From positions 9,397-73,396 of the forward strand of contig NZ_JOHO01000052.1 of assembly GCF_000719705.1 (NCBI RefSeq): DNA of 64,000 bases, written 5' to 3'. A model generated the notes under the pieces. That model did no database searches. It was not told where the DNA came from and saw only the letters and a program-made list of their open reading frames with translations. Of this stretch, positions 22,983-31,460 are shown piece after piece. Source of the DNA: Streptomyces sp. NRRL S-350 (GTDB lineage Bacteria; Actinomycetota; Actinomycetes; Streptomycetales; Streptomycetaceae). The position numbers were made by a program, and so were the translations under genes. Within the stretch, counting starts at the first letter, position 1, and each line of letters begins with the position of its first letter.

Positions 22983-24278
22983 TCACGGCCCACGCCGGTG
23001 CGGGTGCCACTCCGCCAGCAGGATCGTGGCGTCGTCGCGCAGCTGGTGGTCCTGGTGCGTGACCAGGGCGTGGATCAGGTGCCGCAGGGCCTCGGGGGCG
23101 GGCTCCCCGCCGGCCATGTGCTGGACGAGGGTGTCGGTCAGGCGGCGCTCGCCGAAGAGTTCACCGGAGGTCGAACGGGCCTCGGTGACCCCGTCCGTGT
23201 AGACCAGCACCCGGTCGCCGGGCTGCAGTCTGGCGTGGTGGACGGGTTGCGGCCCGTGCTCGTGGAAGCCGAGCCCGAGCGGGAGTTCGGCGCGTCGGCG
23301 CAGGGCGTCCGGGACGACCCGGCGGTCCCGGATGAGCAGCGGCGGCGGGTGGCCGCAGTTGACCCAGGACAGTTCGCCGGTGGCCGTGTCGAGGTCGGCG
23401 ACCACCGCGGTCATCAGCCGGTCCGGGATCCACCGGGCCAGCGCGCGGTCGATGGTCCGGGTGATGTCGGCCAGGCCGCCGCCGGCCCGCCGGGTGGAGC
23501 GGCAGGCGGCCAGGGCGACCGAGCTGGCGCCGCCGGAGGCGAGGTCGTGGCCCATCGCGTCGAACACGGACACGTGCAGGCGCCCGCCCGCCATCGCGTG
23601 GTCGAAGGCGTCCCCGCCCACGTCGTAGGCCGGTTCCAGGACCGCGCTGGAGGTGACCTCGCGGGTGCCGATGGTGCGCGGCGGCAGGAAGGCCCACAGC
23701 AGTTCGGCCTGCAGGCTCATCGGCTCCCTGCGTCCGGCTTCGACGATGACGTCGCTGTACGCGCTCTTGGAGACCACCAGCAGGGCGACCAGGGGCGCCA
23801 GCGCCTCGAAGCTCTCGACGGTGCGGCCGTCCCGCGCGCCGCCTTCGATCCTCAGGGCGCCGATCCGCTCGACCCCGTCGACCAGCGGGAACCAGCCGAC
23901 CGCGGGCGATCCGGAGGAGAGCTGGGTCTGCTGCAGCCGGTAGGCGCGGCCACCGAGTGTCCCCTCGATGTCCACCTGGCGGCCGGGGGCGCGGCCCGCG
24001 CCATCGTCCCGGCCCCCCGCCCCGGCCCCGCCCCCGCTCGCGGCCCCGTTCCCGGCCACGGCCTCGGTCTCGGCGCCGGCCTCGGCGCCGACCTCGGAGC
24101 CGGGCAGCGGGACGAGGTGGCGCTGCTGGACATCGGCCAGGAAGACCCGCGCGCCGTCGGCGCCCAGCCCTCGGGCCGCCTCCCGCACCAGGCCGGGCAG
24201 CTGCGCCGGCCCACTCGCCCGGGAGCAGGCCAGCAGCCGGGCCAGCACGCCGCCCAGCACCGCGTCGTCGCAGCTCAC
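22983..24278 (-). CDS. PP2C (SpoIIE-type) serine/threonine phosphatase
   Basis: This 431-aa protein has an N-terminal GAF-like sensor (residues 1-190), interrupted by a Gly/Ala-rich insert, and a C-terminal SpoIIE/PP2C domain. Metal-binding acidic motifs are visible: DVGGDAFDH, VFDAMGHDLASG, YTDGVTEARSTSGELFG and LRDDATILLAEW. It should dephosphorylate a STAS-type anti-anti-sigma factor. GTG 24278 is preferred because GGGAGG lies about 10 bases upstream. It is closely related to the phosphatase at 53100-54323, sharing the PMSLQAELLWAFLPPRT region. A STAS target exists at 59374. Confidence 0.88.
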   Translation of the reverse strand: MSCDDAVLGGVLARLLACSRASGPAQLPGLVREAARGLGADGARVFLADVQQRHLVPLPGSEVGAEAGAETEAVAGNGAASGGGAGAGGRDDGAGRAPGRQVDIEGTLGGRAYRLQQTQLSSGSPAVGWFPLVDGVERIGALRIEGGARDGRTVESFEALAPLVALLVVSKSAYSDVIVEAGRREPMSLQAELLWAFLPPRTIGTREVTSSAVLEPAYDVGGDAFDHAMAGGRLHVSVFDAMGHDLASGGASSVALAACRSTRRAGGGLADITRTIDRALARWIPDRLMTAVVADLDTATGELSWVNCGHPPPLLIRDRRVVPDALRRRAELPLGLGFHEHGPQPVHHARLQPGDRVLVYTDGVTEARSTSGELFGERRLTDTLVQHMAGGEPAPEALRHLIHALVTHQDHQLRDDATILLAEWHPHRRGP

Positions 24279-24331
24279 CGTCTCGTACCTCCCGTCGGAT
24301 CGGCGCCTACCCAGTGACGGCCGATGCTGCA

Positions 24332-24356
24332 CGCCCCGGCCGAAGGGGCCGGGGCG
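24332..24356. terminator. 10-bp hairpin between two minus-strand genes
   Basis: CGCCCCGGCC (24332-24341) pairs with GGCCGGGGCG (24347-24356), just beyond the stop of the VC0807-like gene on the minus strand. Confidence 0.45.
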
Positions 24357-24402
24357 TTACGAGAGGGCCGGGGCGTTGCGGCCGGGCCGGGCGTTCGTGG
24401 TG

Positions 24403-25179
24403 TCAGACCTTCAGGCCGTGGCGGTTGACGTACCAGAAGTGGAAGCCGAACAGCCCGCCCAGCACCACCAGCCACTGCAGCGTGTTCACCAGCGGCACCA
24501 GGTCCACCGGCAGGGTCGAGGCCAGGACCACCCGGATCACGGCGTCCACGGCGAACCCGAGGCCCCAGACGGCGGTGAGCGTGCGCAGGTGGCGGCGGAA
24601 GACCGCGTCGTGGTCCCAGCGCCCCACCCACTCCTCGGCGCCCGCCTCGCCGAGCTTGGCGGCGACGATCGAACGCGCGGCCGTCAGCATGAACGGGCGC
24701 CGCGTCGCCAGGGTGCCCAGCACCCAGACCCCCAGGACTCCGAACACCCAGCTGTCGCGCACCAGCAGCACCCGCGGGCTGCCGCTGACCATCGACATCA
24801 GCGCCCCCACGACGATCATCAGCAGGGTGAAGGCCGGCAGCACCTCGACCCGGCGGCTGCGCACCATCCCGAGCACCAGCCACGGCGCCAGCAGCACGCT
24901 GCTGACCAGGAGCGCGGCCCACTGGCTGAGCCCCACGCCGTGCAGCACGTAGAACCCGCCGAGCGGCAGCGCCAGTTCGAAGACCAGCGACTTGGCGAGC
25001 GCCCGCTTGGCGGCGCGGGCCTTCTGGTCCTTGCCCGGCGCGGCGGCGACGGCCTGCGGACCGGTGTCCTGTCCCGTGTGCTGCGCGGTGTCCTGCGCGC
25101 TTTCCTGCGCATCTTCCTGCGCGGTGTCCTGTCCGGCCGGCTTGTTCACGATCTCCCCCATCACGCCCGTCCCTCCCAT
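24403..25179 (-). CDS. VC0807-like integral membrane protein
   Basis: This 258-aa protein has a hydrophilic, Gln/Asp-rich repeat tail (AQEDAQESAQDTAQHTGQDT, about residues 19-38), then six or so hydrophobic helices. Typical VC0807-family features are an early 'ELALPLGGFYVLHG' and a late 'LQWLVVLGGLFGFHFWY'. Function is unknown; relatives are often paired with TetR regulators. Two ATGs are possible (25179 and 25161); the first has GGGAGAGG upstream. It follows the TetR gene by 48 bases and is probably co-transcribed with it. Confidence 0.75.
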   Translation of the reverse strand: MGGTGVMGEIVNKPAGQDTAQEDAQESAQDTAQHTGQDTGPQAVAAAPGKDQKARAAKRALAKSLVFELALPLGGFYVLHGVGLSQWAALLVSSVLLAPWLVLGMVRSRRVEVLPAFTLLMIVVGALMSMVSGSPRVLLVRDSWVFGVLGVWVLGTLATRRPFMLTAARSIVAAKLGEAGAEEWVGRWDHDAVFRRHLRTLTAVWGLGFAVDAVIRVVLASTLPVDLVPLVNTLQWLVVLGGLFGFHFWYVNRHGLKV

Positions 25180-25227
25180 GACTTGCCTCTCCCTTGTCCT
25201 GTGCGGCCTGCTGATCCGGGTGCCGCG

Positions 25228-25827
25228 CTACGGTTCGGCGCGGGTGGCCCGGTCGAAGGTGTCCGCCAGTTCGCGGCCGGCCTCGGTGACGTCGAAGGTC
25301 GGGTCACCGACCCAGCGCATCACCACGGCGTCGATCGCCCCGCGCAGCGCGACCAGCATCAGACGGGGGTCGAACTCCCGGAACTCGCCCGCTTCCTGCG
25401 CCGCACGCACCGCCTGTTCCTGGAGCTCCATCGCCACCCGCATGGAGTCCTGGTAGCCCACGTTGGCCGGATCGTCCCCGCCGAGGTTGGGCAGCACCTC
25501 GATCAGCGCCTTCAGGTGCCGGGGGCAGACCGCGAGCAGTTCGACGTTGGACTCGATGAACGCCCGCAGCCGGGCGCGCCCGCCCTCGGCGGCACCGATC
25601 CGGGGCGTCATGAACGCGGCGGTCACCCGGGTCACTTCGGCGACGACCTCGTGCATCAGGTCGTCCTTGCCGGCGAAGTGGTACGAGATCATCCCGGTGC
25701 TGCTGAGCCCGGCCTGCTTGGCGATCCGGCTGAACGAGGCCTTCGCGTAGCCCAGTTCGGCGACCACTTCGATGGCGGCCTGCACGATCTGCGCCCGGCG
25801 CCCCGACTCGGTGAACGTCCGGCCCAT
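25228..25827 (-). CDS. TetR/AcrR family regulator
   Basis: This 199-aa regulator (MGRTFTESGRRAQIVQAAIE...) has the TetR HTH at residues 12-58, with recognition helix region 'SRIAKQAGLSSTGMISYHF', and a C-terminal ligand domain. It sits directly ahead of the VC0807-like gene in the same orientation. Its promoter contains three copies of a GCAA/TTGC palindrome, so it likely represses its own operon. Confidence 0.9.
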   Translation of the reverse strand: MGRTFTESGRRAQIVQAAIEVVAELGYAKASFSRIAKQAGLSSTGMISYHFAGKDDLMHEVVAEVTRVTAAFMTPRIGAAEGGRARLRAFIESNVELLAVCPRHLKALIEVLPNLGGDDPANVGYQDSMRVAMELQEQAVRAAQEAGEFREFDPRLMLVALRGAIDAVVMRWVGDPTFDVTEAGRELADTFDRATRAEP

Positions 25828-25850
25828 GCCCACCCCTCCTCTTTGCCTTC

Positions 25851-25930
25851 GCAAGCAAGTTCTTGCTTGCCTGAGCAAGACTGTAGAGCAGTTTGCTCGC
25901 CTGAGCAAGAAATTGCCCGGACGAGCAAAA
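25851..25930. promoter_or_regulatory. Triple TetR operator
   Basis: Three palindromic TTGC...GCAA elements are stacked upstream of the TetR gene. GCAAGCAAG/CTTGCTTGC (25851-25870) is nearly perfect. TTGCTC-GCCT-GAGCAA (25893-25908) is perfect. A degenerate copy, TTGC...GAGCAA, covers 25913-25928. An 18-bp direct repeat with core GCCTGAGCAAGA spans 25864-25881 and 25894-25911, a 30-bp period (about three helical turns). Multiple regulator dimers binding on one face of the DNA is the likely mode. Confidence 0.7.
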
Positions 25931-26145
25931 TCGGGGAGGTCAGGGCTTCGGAGCGTTCGGCGGGCGGGCCCTCAGGCGCGGGGCCCGTGAGAGGGCGGCG
26001 AGGGGGGAGGGGGCGGAGGGGCCCTGCGTGGCGGCGGTGCATGTGCCGGGGCGGGCGGGGTAGGCGGGCGGTCGCGGCGGGACCTGGCCCGGCACCCCCC
26101 TCCCCCGGGCCGGGCCCGCCGCAACGGAACGGAACGGAGGAGAGC

Positions 26146-26424
26146 ATGACCACGCAACCGATCCCGGCCGCGGCCCATGTCAACGGCCCTTCCCTGCTCG
26201 CCATCGGTGCCGCCCTGGTCATCGCCGTGCTGCTCATCGGCGCGTTCGCCTGGGGCAGCCACCGCATCACCCGCCGTCGGCCCCCGCGAACACGAACGGC
26301 CCAGGGCGCCGCAGGCGCACGCGCCGACTCCTGGCGCACCCCCGACGGCGACGGCCCGCGCGACCCCGGGCAGGCACCCCCCGACCGAGCCCCCGACGCT
26401 GCGCCCCACCGCCACCGCCGCTGA
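26146..26424 (+). CDS. DUF6479 family small membrane protein
   Basis: This 92-aa protein has a short N-terminus, one membrane helix (LLAIGAALVIAVLLIGAFAW, residues 16-35) and an Arg/Pro-rich cytosolic tail. This layout is typical of streptomycete DUF6479 proteins of unknown function. GGAGGAGAGC directly precedes the ATG. Confidence 0.7.
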   Translation: MTTQPIPAAAHVNGPSLLAIGAALVIAVLLIGAFAWGSHRITRRRPPRTRTAQGAAGARADSWRTPDGDGPRDPGQAPPDRAPDAAPHRHRR

Positions 26425-26443
26425 ACGGGCGGCCCGCACACCA

Positions 26444-26483
26444 CAGGCCGGGCGCCCGCGGAATCCCGCGGCCGCCCGGCCTG
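26444..26483. terminator. Bidirectional nested hairpin
   Basis: CAGGCCGGGCG (26444-26454) pairs with CGCCCGGCCTG (26473-26483) and encloses a smaller CCGCGG hairpin. It separates the converging DUF6479 and lectin-like genes. Confidence 0.65.
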
Positions 26484-26543
26484 CGTGGCGCCCGGTGCGA
26501 CGCGTGGTGCCGGGCGCCGGTGCCGGGCACTGGGCGCCGGGTG

Positions 26544-26963
26544 CTACGAAATCCGGTACCAGGCGGTCCAACTGCCGCTCGCGGCGCGGCTGCGGCCCCA
26601 CAGGTGGCCGTCCGTGCCCTTCGCGCCGATCTCGAAGTTGCCGCCGCCCGTGTCGGTGGCGATGATGCCGATCCCGCCGACCATGTAGCCGCCCAGGGAC
26701 GTCCAGGCGCTCTTCCTGCCGGACGTGTCGGTCCAGCGCGTCCACACGGCGTGGTCGGTGCCGATGACGAACACCTCTCGGCGGCCGTCCCGGAAGGCGT
26801 ACTCCGCCATGCCGGGTTGGCCGAACTCGCCGCCGCACAGGTACTCGCCGCCCCAGACGGTGCTGGTGCAGTGCATCGGCTCCGCGACCGCACTGGCGGG
26901 CGCGGCGGTCAGCGCGACACCGGCGAGGGCGGCAGCGGCCACCGCCGTCTTGATCTTCTTCAC
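26544..26963 (-). CDS. Secreted PLL-like lectin/beta-propeller fragment protein
   Basis: This 139-aa protein begins at GTG 26963 with a signal peptide (VKKIKTAVAAAALAGVALTA, likely cleaved at ASA-VAE). The mature part has two blades resembling PLL/tachylectin-type seven-bladed lectins: 'VFVIGTDHAVWTRWTDTSG' with 'SLGGYMVGGIGI', then 'FEIGAKGTDGHLWGRSR' and a closing 'GSWTAWYRIS'. Such blades usually come in six or seven; only two are present, so it may oligomerise or be a shortened form. GGGGAG lies before the start. Its ligand is unknown. Confidence 0.7.
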   Translation of the reverse strand: MKKIKTAVAAAALAGVALTAAPASAVAEPMHCTSTVWGGEYLCGGEFGQPGMAEYAFRDGRREVFVIGTDHAVWTRWTDTSGRKSAWTSLGGYMVGGIGIIATDTGGGNFEIGAKGTDGHLWGRSRAASGSWTAWYRIS

Positions 26964-27144
26964 GGGTACTCCCCACTCGGTACGGACCGAGGCCCGCCCG
27001 TTCACCGGGCGGCCCCCTCAGTCGAGGTGACGGCCGCTCGGAACCGGCGGGTTCATCCCCGCCGCCAGTCGGCTCGGGCCGGGGCGGCGCGGGCGCAGGG
27101 GCCGTGCGCAGGACGCGGAGGCCGGCCGGGGGCGGCCGCCGTCG

Positions 27145-27564
27145 TCACGCCTCCAGGAGCAGGTGCAGCAGGTCGCGCAGGCACTCGCGCTGGGGGGTGG
27201 TGAGGCGGGCCAGGGGTTCGGCGGCGAAGGGCATGCGGGCCCGCAGGTCGGCGGCGACGGTGCGCCCGGCCTCGGTGGCGGCGACGCGCTTGACGCGGCG
27301 GTCGCCCGGGTCGACGCTGCGCTCGACCAGGCCCCGGGACTCCAGGCGGTCGATGATCACGGTCACGTTGGACGGCTCGGCGTGGAGCCGTTCGGCGATG
27401 CGGCGCGTGGGCACCGGCTCCTCGGCGGCGAGCAGCGCCTTGGCCTGCAGCGGGGTCAGGTCGTGGGCTGCCGCGGCGGCCTCGGACTCCTGGGCGTAGC
27501 GGCGGTTGACGGCCGCGAAGAGTCCGACGATGTCGCGGCTGAGGTCATCCGTGGGGTGGGACAT
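27145..27564 (-). CDS. MarR family transcriptional regulator
   Basis: This 139-aa regulator (MSHPTDDLSRDIVGLFAAVN...) has a winged helix with 'RRIAERLHAEPSNVTVIIDR' as HTH and 'SVDPGDRRVKRVAAT' as wing. It diverges from an SDR gene; the 97-bp spacer holds a sigma-70-like promoter and palindromes. It most likely represses the SDR and itself. Confidence 0.9.
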   Translation of the reverse strand: MSHPTDDLSRDIVGLFAAVNRRYAQESEAAAAAHDLTPLQAKALLAAEEPVPTRRIAERLHAEPSNVTVIIDRLESRGLVERSVDPGDRRVKRVAATEAGRTVAADLRARMPFAAEPLARLTTPQRECLRDLLHLLLEA

Positions 27565-27585
27565 GGCGCTCAGGGTACCAAGTGC

Positions 27586-27643
27586 TTGACAAAGTGAAAT
27601 GTCGGGGCACATAGTTATGCTCGACATTAGTTATGGAACATAA
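27586..27643. promoter_or_regulatory. Divergent promoter and MarR operator
   Basis: A TTGACA -35 box (27586-27591) precedes TATGCT-like sequence near 27616-27621. Two AT-rich palindromes follow: CATAGTTATG (27610-27619) and TTATG-GAA-CATAA (27631-27643). AT-rich palindromes inside a GC-rich divergent spacer are the usual MarR target. Confidence 0.6.
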
Positions 27644-27661
27644 GTAAGTGGGGTCTTCGAG

Positions 27662-28483
27662 ATGAGCGACAGGACCGTCCTGATCACCGGCACCTCCTCC
27701 GGCATCGGCCTGGCCACCGCCGTCGCCGCCGCGTGCGAGGGCTGGCACGTGATCGCCACCATGCGCGACACCGCGAAGGCCGGCGAATTGCTGGCGTCGG
27801 CACAGGAGGCCGGCGTCGCCGTGGACGTCCGGGTCCTGGACGTGACCGACCCGGCGTCGGTCGAGGCCTGCCTGGCCGGTGTCGACCGGCTGGACGCGCT
27901 GGTCAACAACGCCGGCGCCGGCCATGTCGGCACCCTGGAACAGGAGAGCGTCCAGGAGGTGCGCGCCGTCATGGAGGTCAACTTCTTCGGGGTCCTGAAC
28001 GTCACCAAGGCCGCCCTGCCCCTGTTGCGGGCGAGCCGGGGCCGGGTGCTGACGGTGACCAGCGTCGGCGGTGTGATCGGCCAGCCGTTCAACGAGGCGT
28101 ACTGCGCCGCCAAGTTCGCGGTCGAGGGCTTCATGGAATCCCTCGCACCGGTGGCGGCCACGGCCGGGGTGTCCGTCAGCGTCGTCGAACCGGGGGCGGT
28201 GGCCAGCGAGTTCGTCGCCAACGTGGGCATCGGGGACGACGCGCTGGAGCAGGCCGGACCGTACGCGCCGGCCCTGGCCGCCTACCTGGAGCGCACCCGC
28301 GGTGCCTTCGCCGCCGCCCAGGCGCCCCAGGAGGTGGCCGCCCGGATCGTGGAACTGCTCGCGGCCGAGCGGCCCGCCTTCCGGCTCCTCACCTCCGACA
28401 CCGCCCGGGCCTTCGCCGGGACGAAGCTCAAGGACCTCGACGGTTCGGCCGTGCAGGCGATGACCGCCGGCTGGGTGGCCTGA
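27662..28483 (+). CDS. SDR family oxidoreductase
   Basis: This 273-aa classical short-chain dehydrogenase has TGTSSGIG for the cofactor phosphates (residues 10-17), NNAG (about 81-84) and active-site YCAAK. 'ATMRDTAKA' after the second strand suggests NADP(H) preference through the Arg. It probably oxidises or reduces a xenobiotic-type carbonyl under control of the divergent MarR. The start at 27662 lies after a weak GTGGGG. Confidence 0.9.
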   Translation: MSDRTVLITGTSSGIGLATAVAAACEGWHVIATMRDTAKAGELLASAQEAGVAVDVRVLDVTDPASVEACLAGVDRLDALVNNAGAGHVGTLEQESVQEVRAVMEVNFFGVLNVTKAALPLLRASRGRVLTVTSVGGVIGQPFNEAYCAAKFAVEGFMESLAPVAATAGVSVSVVEPGAVASEFVANVGIGDDALEQAGPYAPALAAYLERTRGAFAAAQAPQEVAARIVELLAAERPAFRLLTSDTARAFAGTKLKDLDGSAVQAMTAGWVA

Positions 28484-28637
28484 CCGGTCGGCCGTCCCCC
28501 TCGCGTGCCGGCGCCGCGAGGGCCGGCGCGACGGCGGCGGCCCGGCCCGCACGGGTTCGGGCGCGGCCGCTGGCGCGGGCGCTGACCGGGGCGTGGGTGC
28601 CGGTGTGGATACCGGTGCGGGTTCCGATGCGGGACAT
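28428..28637 (-). CDS. Possible small Arg-rich ORF with strong ribosome binding site
   Basis: ATG 28637 is preceded by GGGAGGAAG at 6-nt spacing and opens a 69-codon frame (MSRIGTRTGIHTGTHAPVSA...). The frame overlaps the 3' end of the SDR gene. The composition is Arg/Ala/Pro-rich with no known domain, so the C-terminal part may be a shadow of the SDR gene. The ribosome binding site and the palindromic sites upstream at 28721-28776 argue that something is expressed here. Confidence 0.3.
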   Translation of the reverse strand: MSRIGTRTGIHTGTHAPVSARASGRARTRAGRAAAVAPALAAPAREGDGRPVRPPSRRSSPARPNRRGP

Positions 28638-28720
28638 GGTGGGCTTCCTCCCTCGGCGGCCCCGGTGGCCGCCGTCCTGACGCCTCCGATCCTGGCCGGT
28701 GCACCCCCGTGCGAACCATG

Positions 28721-28776
28721 TGCCGATCGGCAGGAAAGTCGTTCACTCCCGGCGTTGTGCCCTGCCGATCGGCAGG
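28721..28776. promoter_or_regulatory. Twin 12-bp palindromes
   Basis: TGCCGATCGGCA occurs twice (28721-28732 and 28763-28774), the second embedded in the 16-bp palindrome CCTGCCGATCGGCAGG (28761-28776). The centres are 42 bp apart, four helical turns. They lie upstream of the minus-strand ATG at 28637 in the 389-nt gap between SDR and DHFR-like genes. They look like a dimeric regulator's operators; no regulator gene is adjacent. Confidence 0.6.
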
Positions 28777-28872
28777 GCCCCGGAGGCGAACGGGGGTCAG
28801 GCAGGCGGCAACGGCCGCCACGCCCGCGGGGGAGGTCGGGCCGGCCGGCTTCCCCCGCGGGCGCGCCGGGCG

Positions 28873-29472
28873 CTAGGCGGCGGCGCCGGGGCGGCGGTAG
28901 GTGGCCACGAGGACGCCCGTCTTGCCGACCGCCGTGGAGACCAGTTCGAGCGTGCGCTGCACGCCGTCCGCCGGGAAGACCGTCTTGCCGCCGCCGAGCA
29001 GCACGGGCATCACCATCAGCCGCAGTTCGTCCACCAGGTCCGCGGCGAGGAGGGAGCGGACGAGCGTCGGGCTGCCCATGACCAGCAGGTCGCCGCCGTC
29101 GGCGGCGCGCTGCTCGCGGGCCCAGCCGAGGGCCTCGGCCGCGGGGACGAGGGTGGAGTTCGCCCAGGTGAGGTCGGCCTGGGCGAGGGTGCCGGAGACC
29201 ACGTACTTCCTGATGGAGTTCATCCGGTCGGCGAACGGGTCGTCGGTGCGCCCGGGCCAGGCGGCGGCCATCGACTGCCAGGTGCGGCGGCCGAAGAGGA
29301 GGGCGTCGGCGGTGCCCATCGTGCCGTCGATGAACGGGCCGAGGGTCTCCGGGTCGAAGAACGGGTGGGACCAGCCGCCGTGGGCGAAGCCGCCGTCGGT
29401 GTCCTCCTCGGGACCGCCGGGGGCCTGGACGACGCCGTCCAGGCTGATGAACTCGTTGACCGCGATGCGCAT
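28873..29472 (-). CDS. Dihydrofolate reductase family protein (RibD C-terminal domain)
   Basis: This 199-aa protein has the DHFR/RibD_C fold: N-terminal 'AVNEFISLDGVVQAPGG', 'LLFGRRTWQSMAAAWPG', and the NADPH-binding 'GGDLLVMGSPTLVRSLLAAD' with late 'VMPVLLGGGKTVFP'. Family members are NADPH-dependent reductases of unknown substrate and rarely true DHFRs. The start is ATG 29472 with GAGGAG upstream. It is a single gene. Confidence 0.88.
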   Translation of the reverse strand: MRIAVNEFISLDGVVQAPGGPEEDTDGGFAHGGWSHPFFDPETLGPFIDGTMGTADALLFGRRTWQSMAAAWPGRTDDPFADRMNSIRKYVVSGTLAQADLTWANSTLVPAAEALGWAREQRAADGGDLLVMGSPTLVRSLLAADLVDELRLMVMPVLLGGGKTVFPADGVQRTLELVSTAVGKTGVLVATYRRPGAAA

Positions 29473-29714
29473 GGGGACTGCTCCTCGGGATGTTCGGGGT
29501 TGTGCGGTGAAGACCGGTGGGCCACCCCGGAATCATCGCCCGATCCGGTGTGATCCAGGCCACATCGACGCCGTTCGGCCGCTCCCCCGCCCACGCGGGC
29601 CGCGCGCCCGGGGTTCGGGTCGGCCCCGGCCCGGCGGCGCGGGGGCGGCGGCCGCGGCCGAACCGGCGTTCCGGGTGGTGATCACCATCGGCCCGGGCGC
29701 GGGAGAATGGGCGG

Positions 29715-29990
29715 GTGACCGGCAGTCAGCTCCCCCGAGGCATCACCGCCCTGATTCCCAGCGCTCCCGCCCCCGCCACGCCGGGCGAGCGGGCGGCGTC
29801 GCAGCTCCTCCACCTGCGCACCGCGCAGGTGCCCCTCCCGCTGCTGGCCGCGGCCGTGGAGCTGATCGCCCCGCAGTTGGAGAGCGAGGACCCGGTGACC
29901 CGCGAGGTGGCCGCCGACGTGCGGTCCCGCCTGCTCGCCGTCCTCGACGACGCCGTCCCGCGCGCCGCCTCCCGTCCGGGCACGGCCTGA
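29715..29990 (+). CDS. Hypothetical small helical protein
   Basis: This 91-aa ORF starts at GTG 29715 (VTGSQLPRGITALIPSAPAP...) and has a helical core (LLAAAVELIAPQLE, VAADVRSRLLAVLDDAV). No domain or localisation signal is recognised. It is the only plausible gene between the DHFR-like and glycosyltransferase genes. Confidence 0.45.
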   Translation: MTGSQLPRGITALIPSAPAPATPGERAASQLLHLRTAQVPLPLLAAAVELIAPQLESEDPVTREVAADVRSRLLAVLDDAVPRAASRPGTA

Positions 29991-30063
29991 GCCGGCGCGG
30001 CGGCGGACCGGCGCAGGCACGGCGCCGCCGCCGGGGCCGGCGGCCCTGCCGGGCCCGCGCCGG

Positions 30064-31095
30064 TCAGCCCCGGGCGGCCACCTGGCGGGTGCGGCGGGCG
30101 AGGCGGTGCAGGCGCTGGACGGCGACGAAGCGGTGCATCCGGTCGGCCAGCGTCAGGCCGTACTTGAGGCGCAGCTGGGTGTTCAGGCCGGTGAGCCGGT
30201 CGGGGCCGATGGCCCGGAGCAGCCGGCTGACGTGCTGCTGGTAGGCCTCGCGGTAGGCGCGGTCGCCGTCCGGGACGGACCAGAAGAACATCGGGATCTC
30301 CTCGACCAGGCAGTTGTGGTCGTAGGCGCGCAGGTGCTCGGCGAACACCGGCTCGGGGCGGGCGAGCAGCCACTCCCGGACCAGTTCCATCGAGCGGACC
30401 CGGTCGACCAGGCCGCGCGGGTCGGTCTTCTTCTGGGTGATGGACAGTGCGCCGTCCTCGCGGACCCGCCAGTGGTAGATCGGGTCGGCGAGGACGTCGA
30501 CCCGCTCGGCGAGGAAGTGGTGGGGCACGCTGACGGGGGCGTCCTCGTACAGGATGCCCTCGGGGTAGAGGATGCCCGCGGTGTCGAAGAAGGAGCGCCG
30601 GTAGACCTTGTTCCAGGCGGTGCGGTCGGTGACCAGGGCGGGCAGTTCGCTGACGTGGGTGCGCAGCCGGGTCTCGCGGAACGGGCGGCGGTGGGCGTGC
30701 GAGGGGGTGAGGCCGGTGGTGCGCAGGCGCATCGCGTTGCCGGTGGCGAAGTCGGAGCCGGTCTCGTCCAGCGTGCGGATCATCAGCTCGTACGCGTGCG
30801 GCGGCAGGGTGTCGTCGCTGTCGACGAAGGCCAGGTACTCGGTGCCGGGGGTGAGGTGGCGCCAGCCGGTGTTGCGGGCGGCGCCGAGGCCCTTGTTCTC
30901 CTGCCGGACCAGGCGGAAGCGCTGGTCCCGGTCGGTGCAGGCCTTGGCGATGGCGGGGCCGTCGTCGGTCGAGCCGTCGTCGACCAGGACGCATTCGAAG
31001 TCCTCGAAGGTCTGGGCCGCGATCGAGTCCAGGCACTCCTGGAGGTAGCGCTCGACGTTGTGGATCGGGACGACGACGGACAGGCGGGGGGCCAT
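30064..31095 (-). CDS. Glycosyltransferase family 2
   Basis: This 343-aa protein has a GT-A domain (residues 1-200): 'LSVVVPIHNVERYLQECLDS', 'VLVDDGSTDDGP', the metal-binding DxD as 'FVDSDDTLPP', and acceptor region 'AWNKVYRRSFF'. The C-terminal helical part has no membrane segments. It probably transfers a sugar to a teichoic-acid-like or exopolysaccharide acceptor; the CDP-glycerol/teichoic-type 'HNCLVEEIPMFFW' tail is common in actinomycetes. No cluster partners are adjacent. Confidence 0.88.
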   Translation of the reverse strand: MAPRLSVVVPIHNVERYLQECLDSIAAQTFEDFECVLVDDGSTDDGPAIAKACTDRDQRFRLVRQENKGLGAARNTGWRHLTPGTEYLAFVDSDDTLPPHAYELMIRTLDETGSDFATGNAMRLRTTGLTPSHAHRRPFRETRLRTHVSELPALVTDRTAWNKVYRRSFFDTAGILYPEGILYEDAPVSVPHHFLAERVDVLADPIYHWRVREDGALSITQKKTDPRGLVDRVRSMELVREWLLARPEPVFAEHLRAYDHNCLVEEIPMFFWSVPDGDRAYREAYQQHVSRLLRAIGPDRLTGLNTQLRLKYGLTLADRMHRFVAVQRLHRLARRTRQVAARG

Positions 31096-31460
31096 CGGGC
31101 GGCCTTTCGCTCAGGAGCGGACGGGCCGGCCGGGCCGGGCGGGTACGCACCGCCGACGGCCGATCACCGGCAGTGGCCCGAATGTAGGGACTGCACAAGA
31201 CTATTGGTCGAACGGACGGTGTCTTCCGACCTGCCGGCCGGTGGAGCGGACGTGTCCGGGGTCGATCCGGCGCGAAAACGGCAGACCGGACCCCGGGCCG
31301 GTGCGGGCCGGACCGGGCCGGGCCGGACACCGGCTGTGCGGGGGCCGCACGTGGGCGGCCCTGCGTGCGGGCACATGACGGATGATCGCCTACCGGAACA
31401 CCCACCGCCTCGGCGGCGGTCCGGCCCCCCGGGGCCGCCCGACGACTTACGGAGAGCCCG
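31096..31460. other. Divergent intergenic region
   Basis: This 365-nt gap between the divergent glycosyltransferase and methyltransferase genes has GC-rich direct repeats of GGCCGG type (31300-31330) and no convincing ORF or RNA. Promoters for both genes must lie here, but no clear boxes are visible. Confidence 0.4.
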
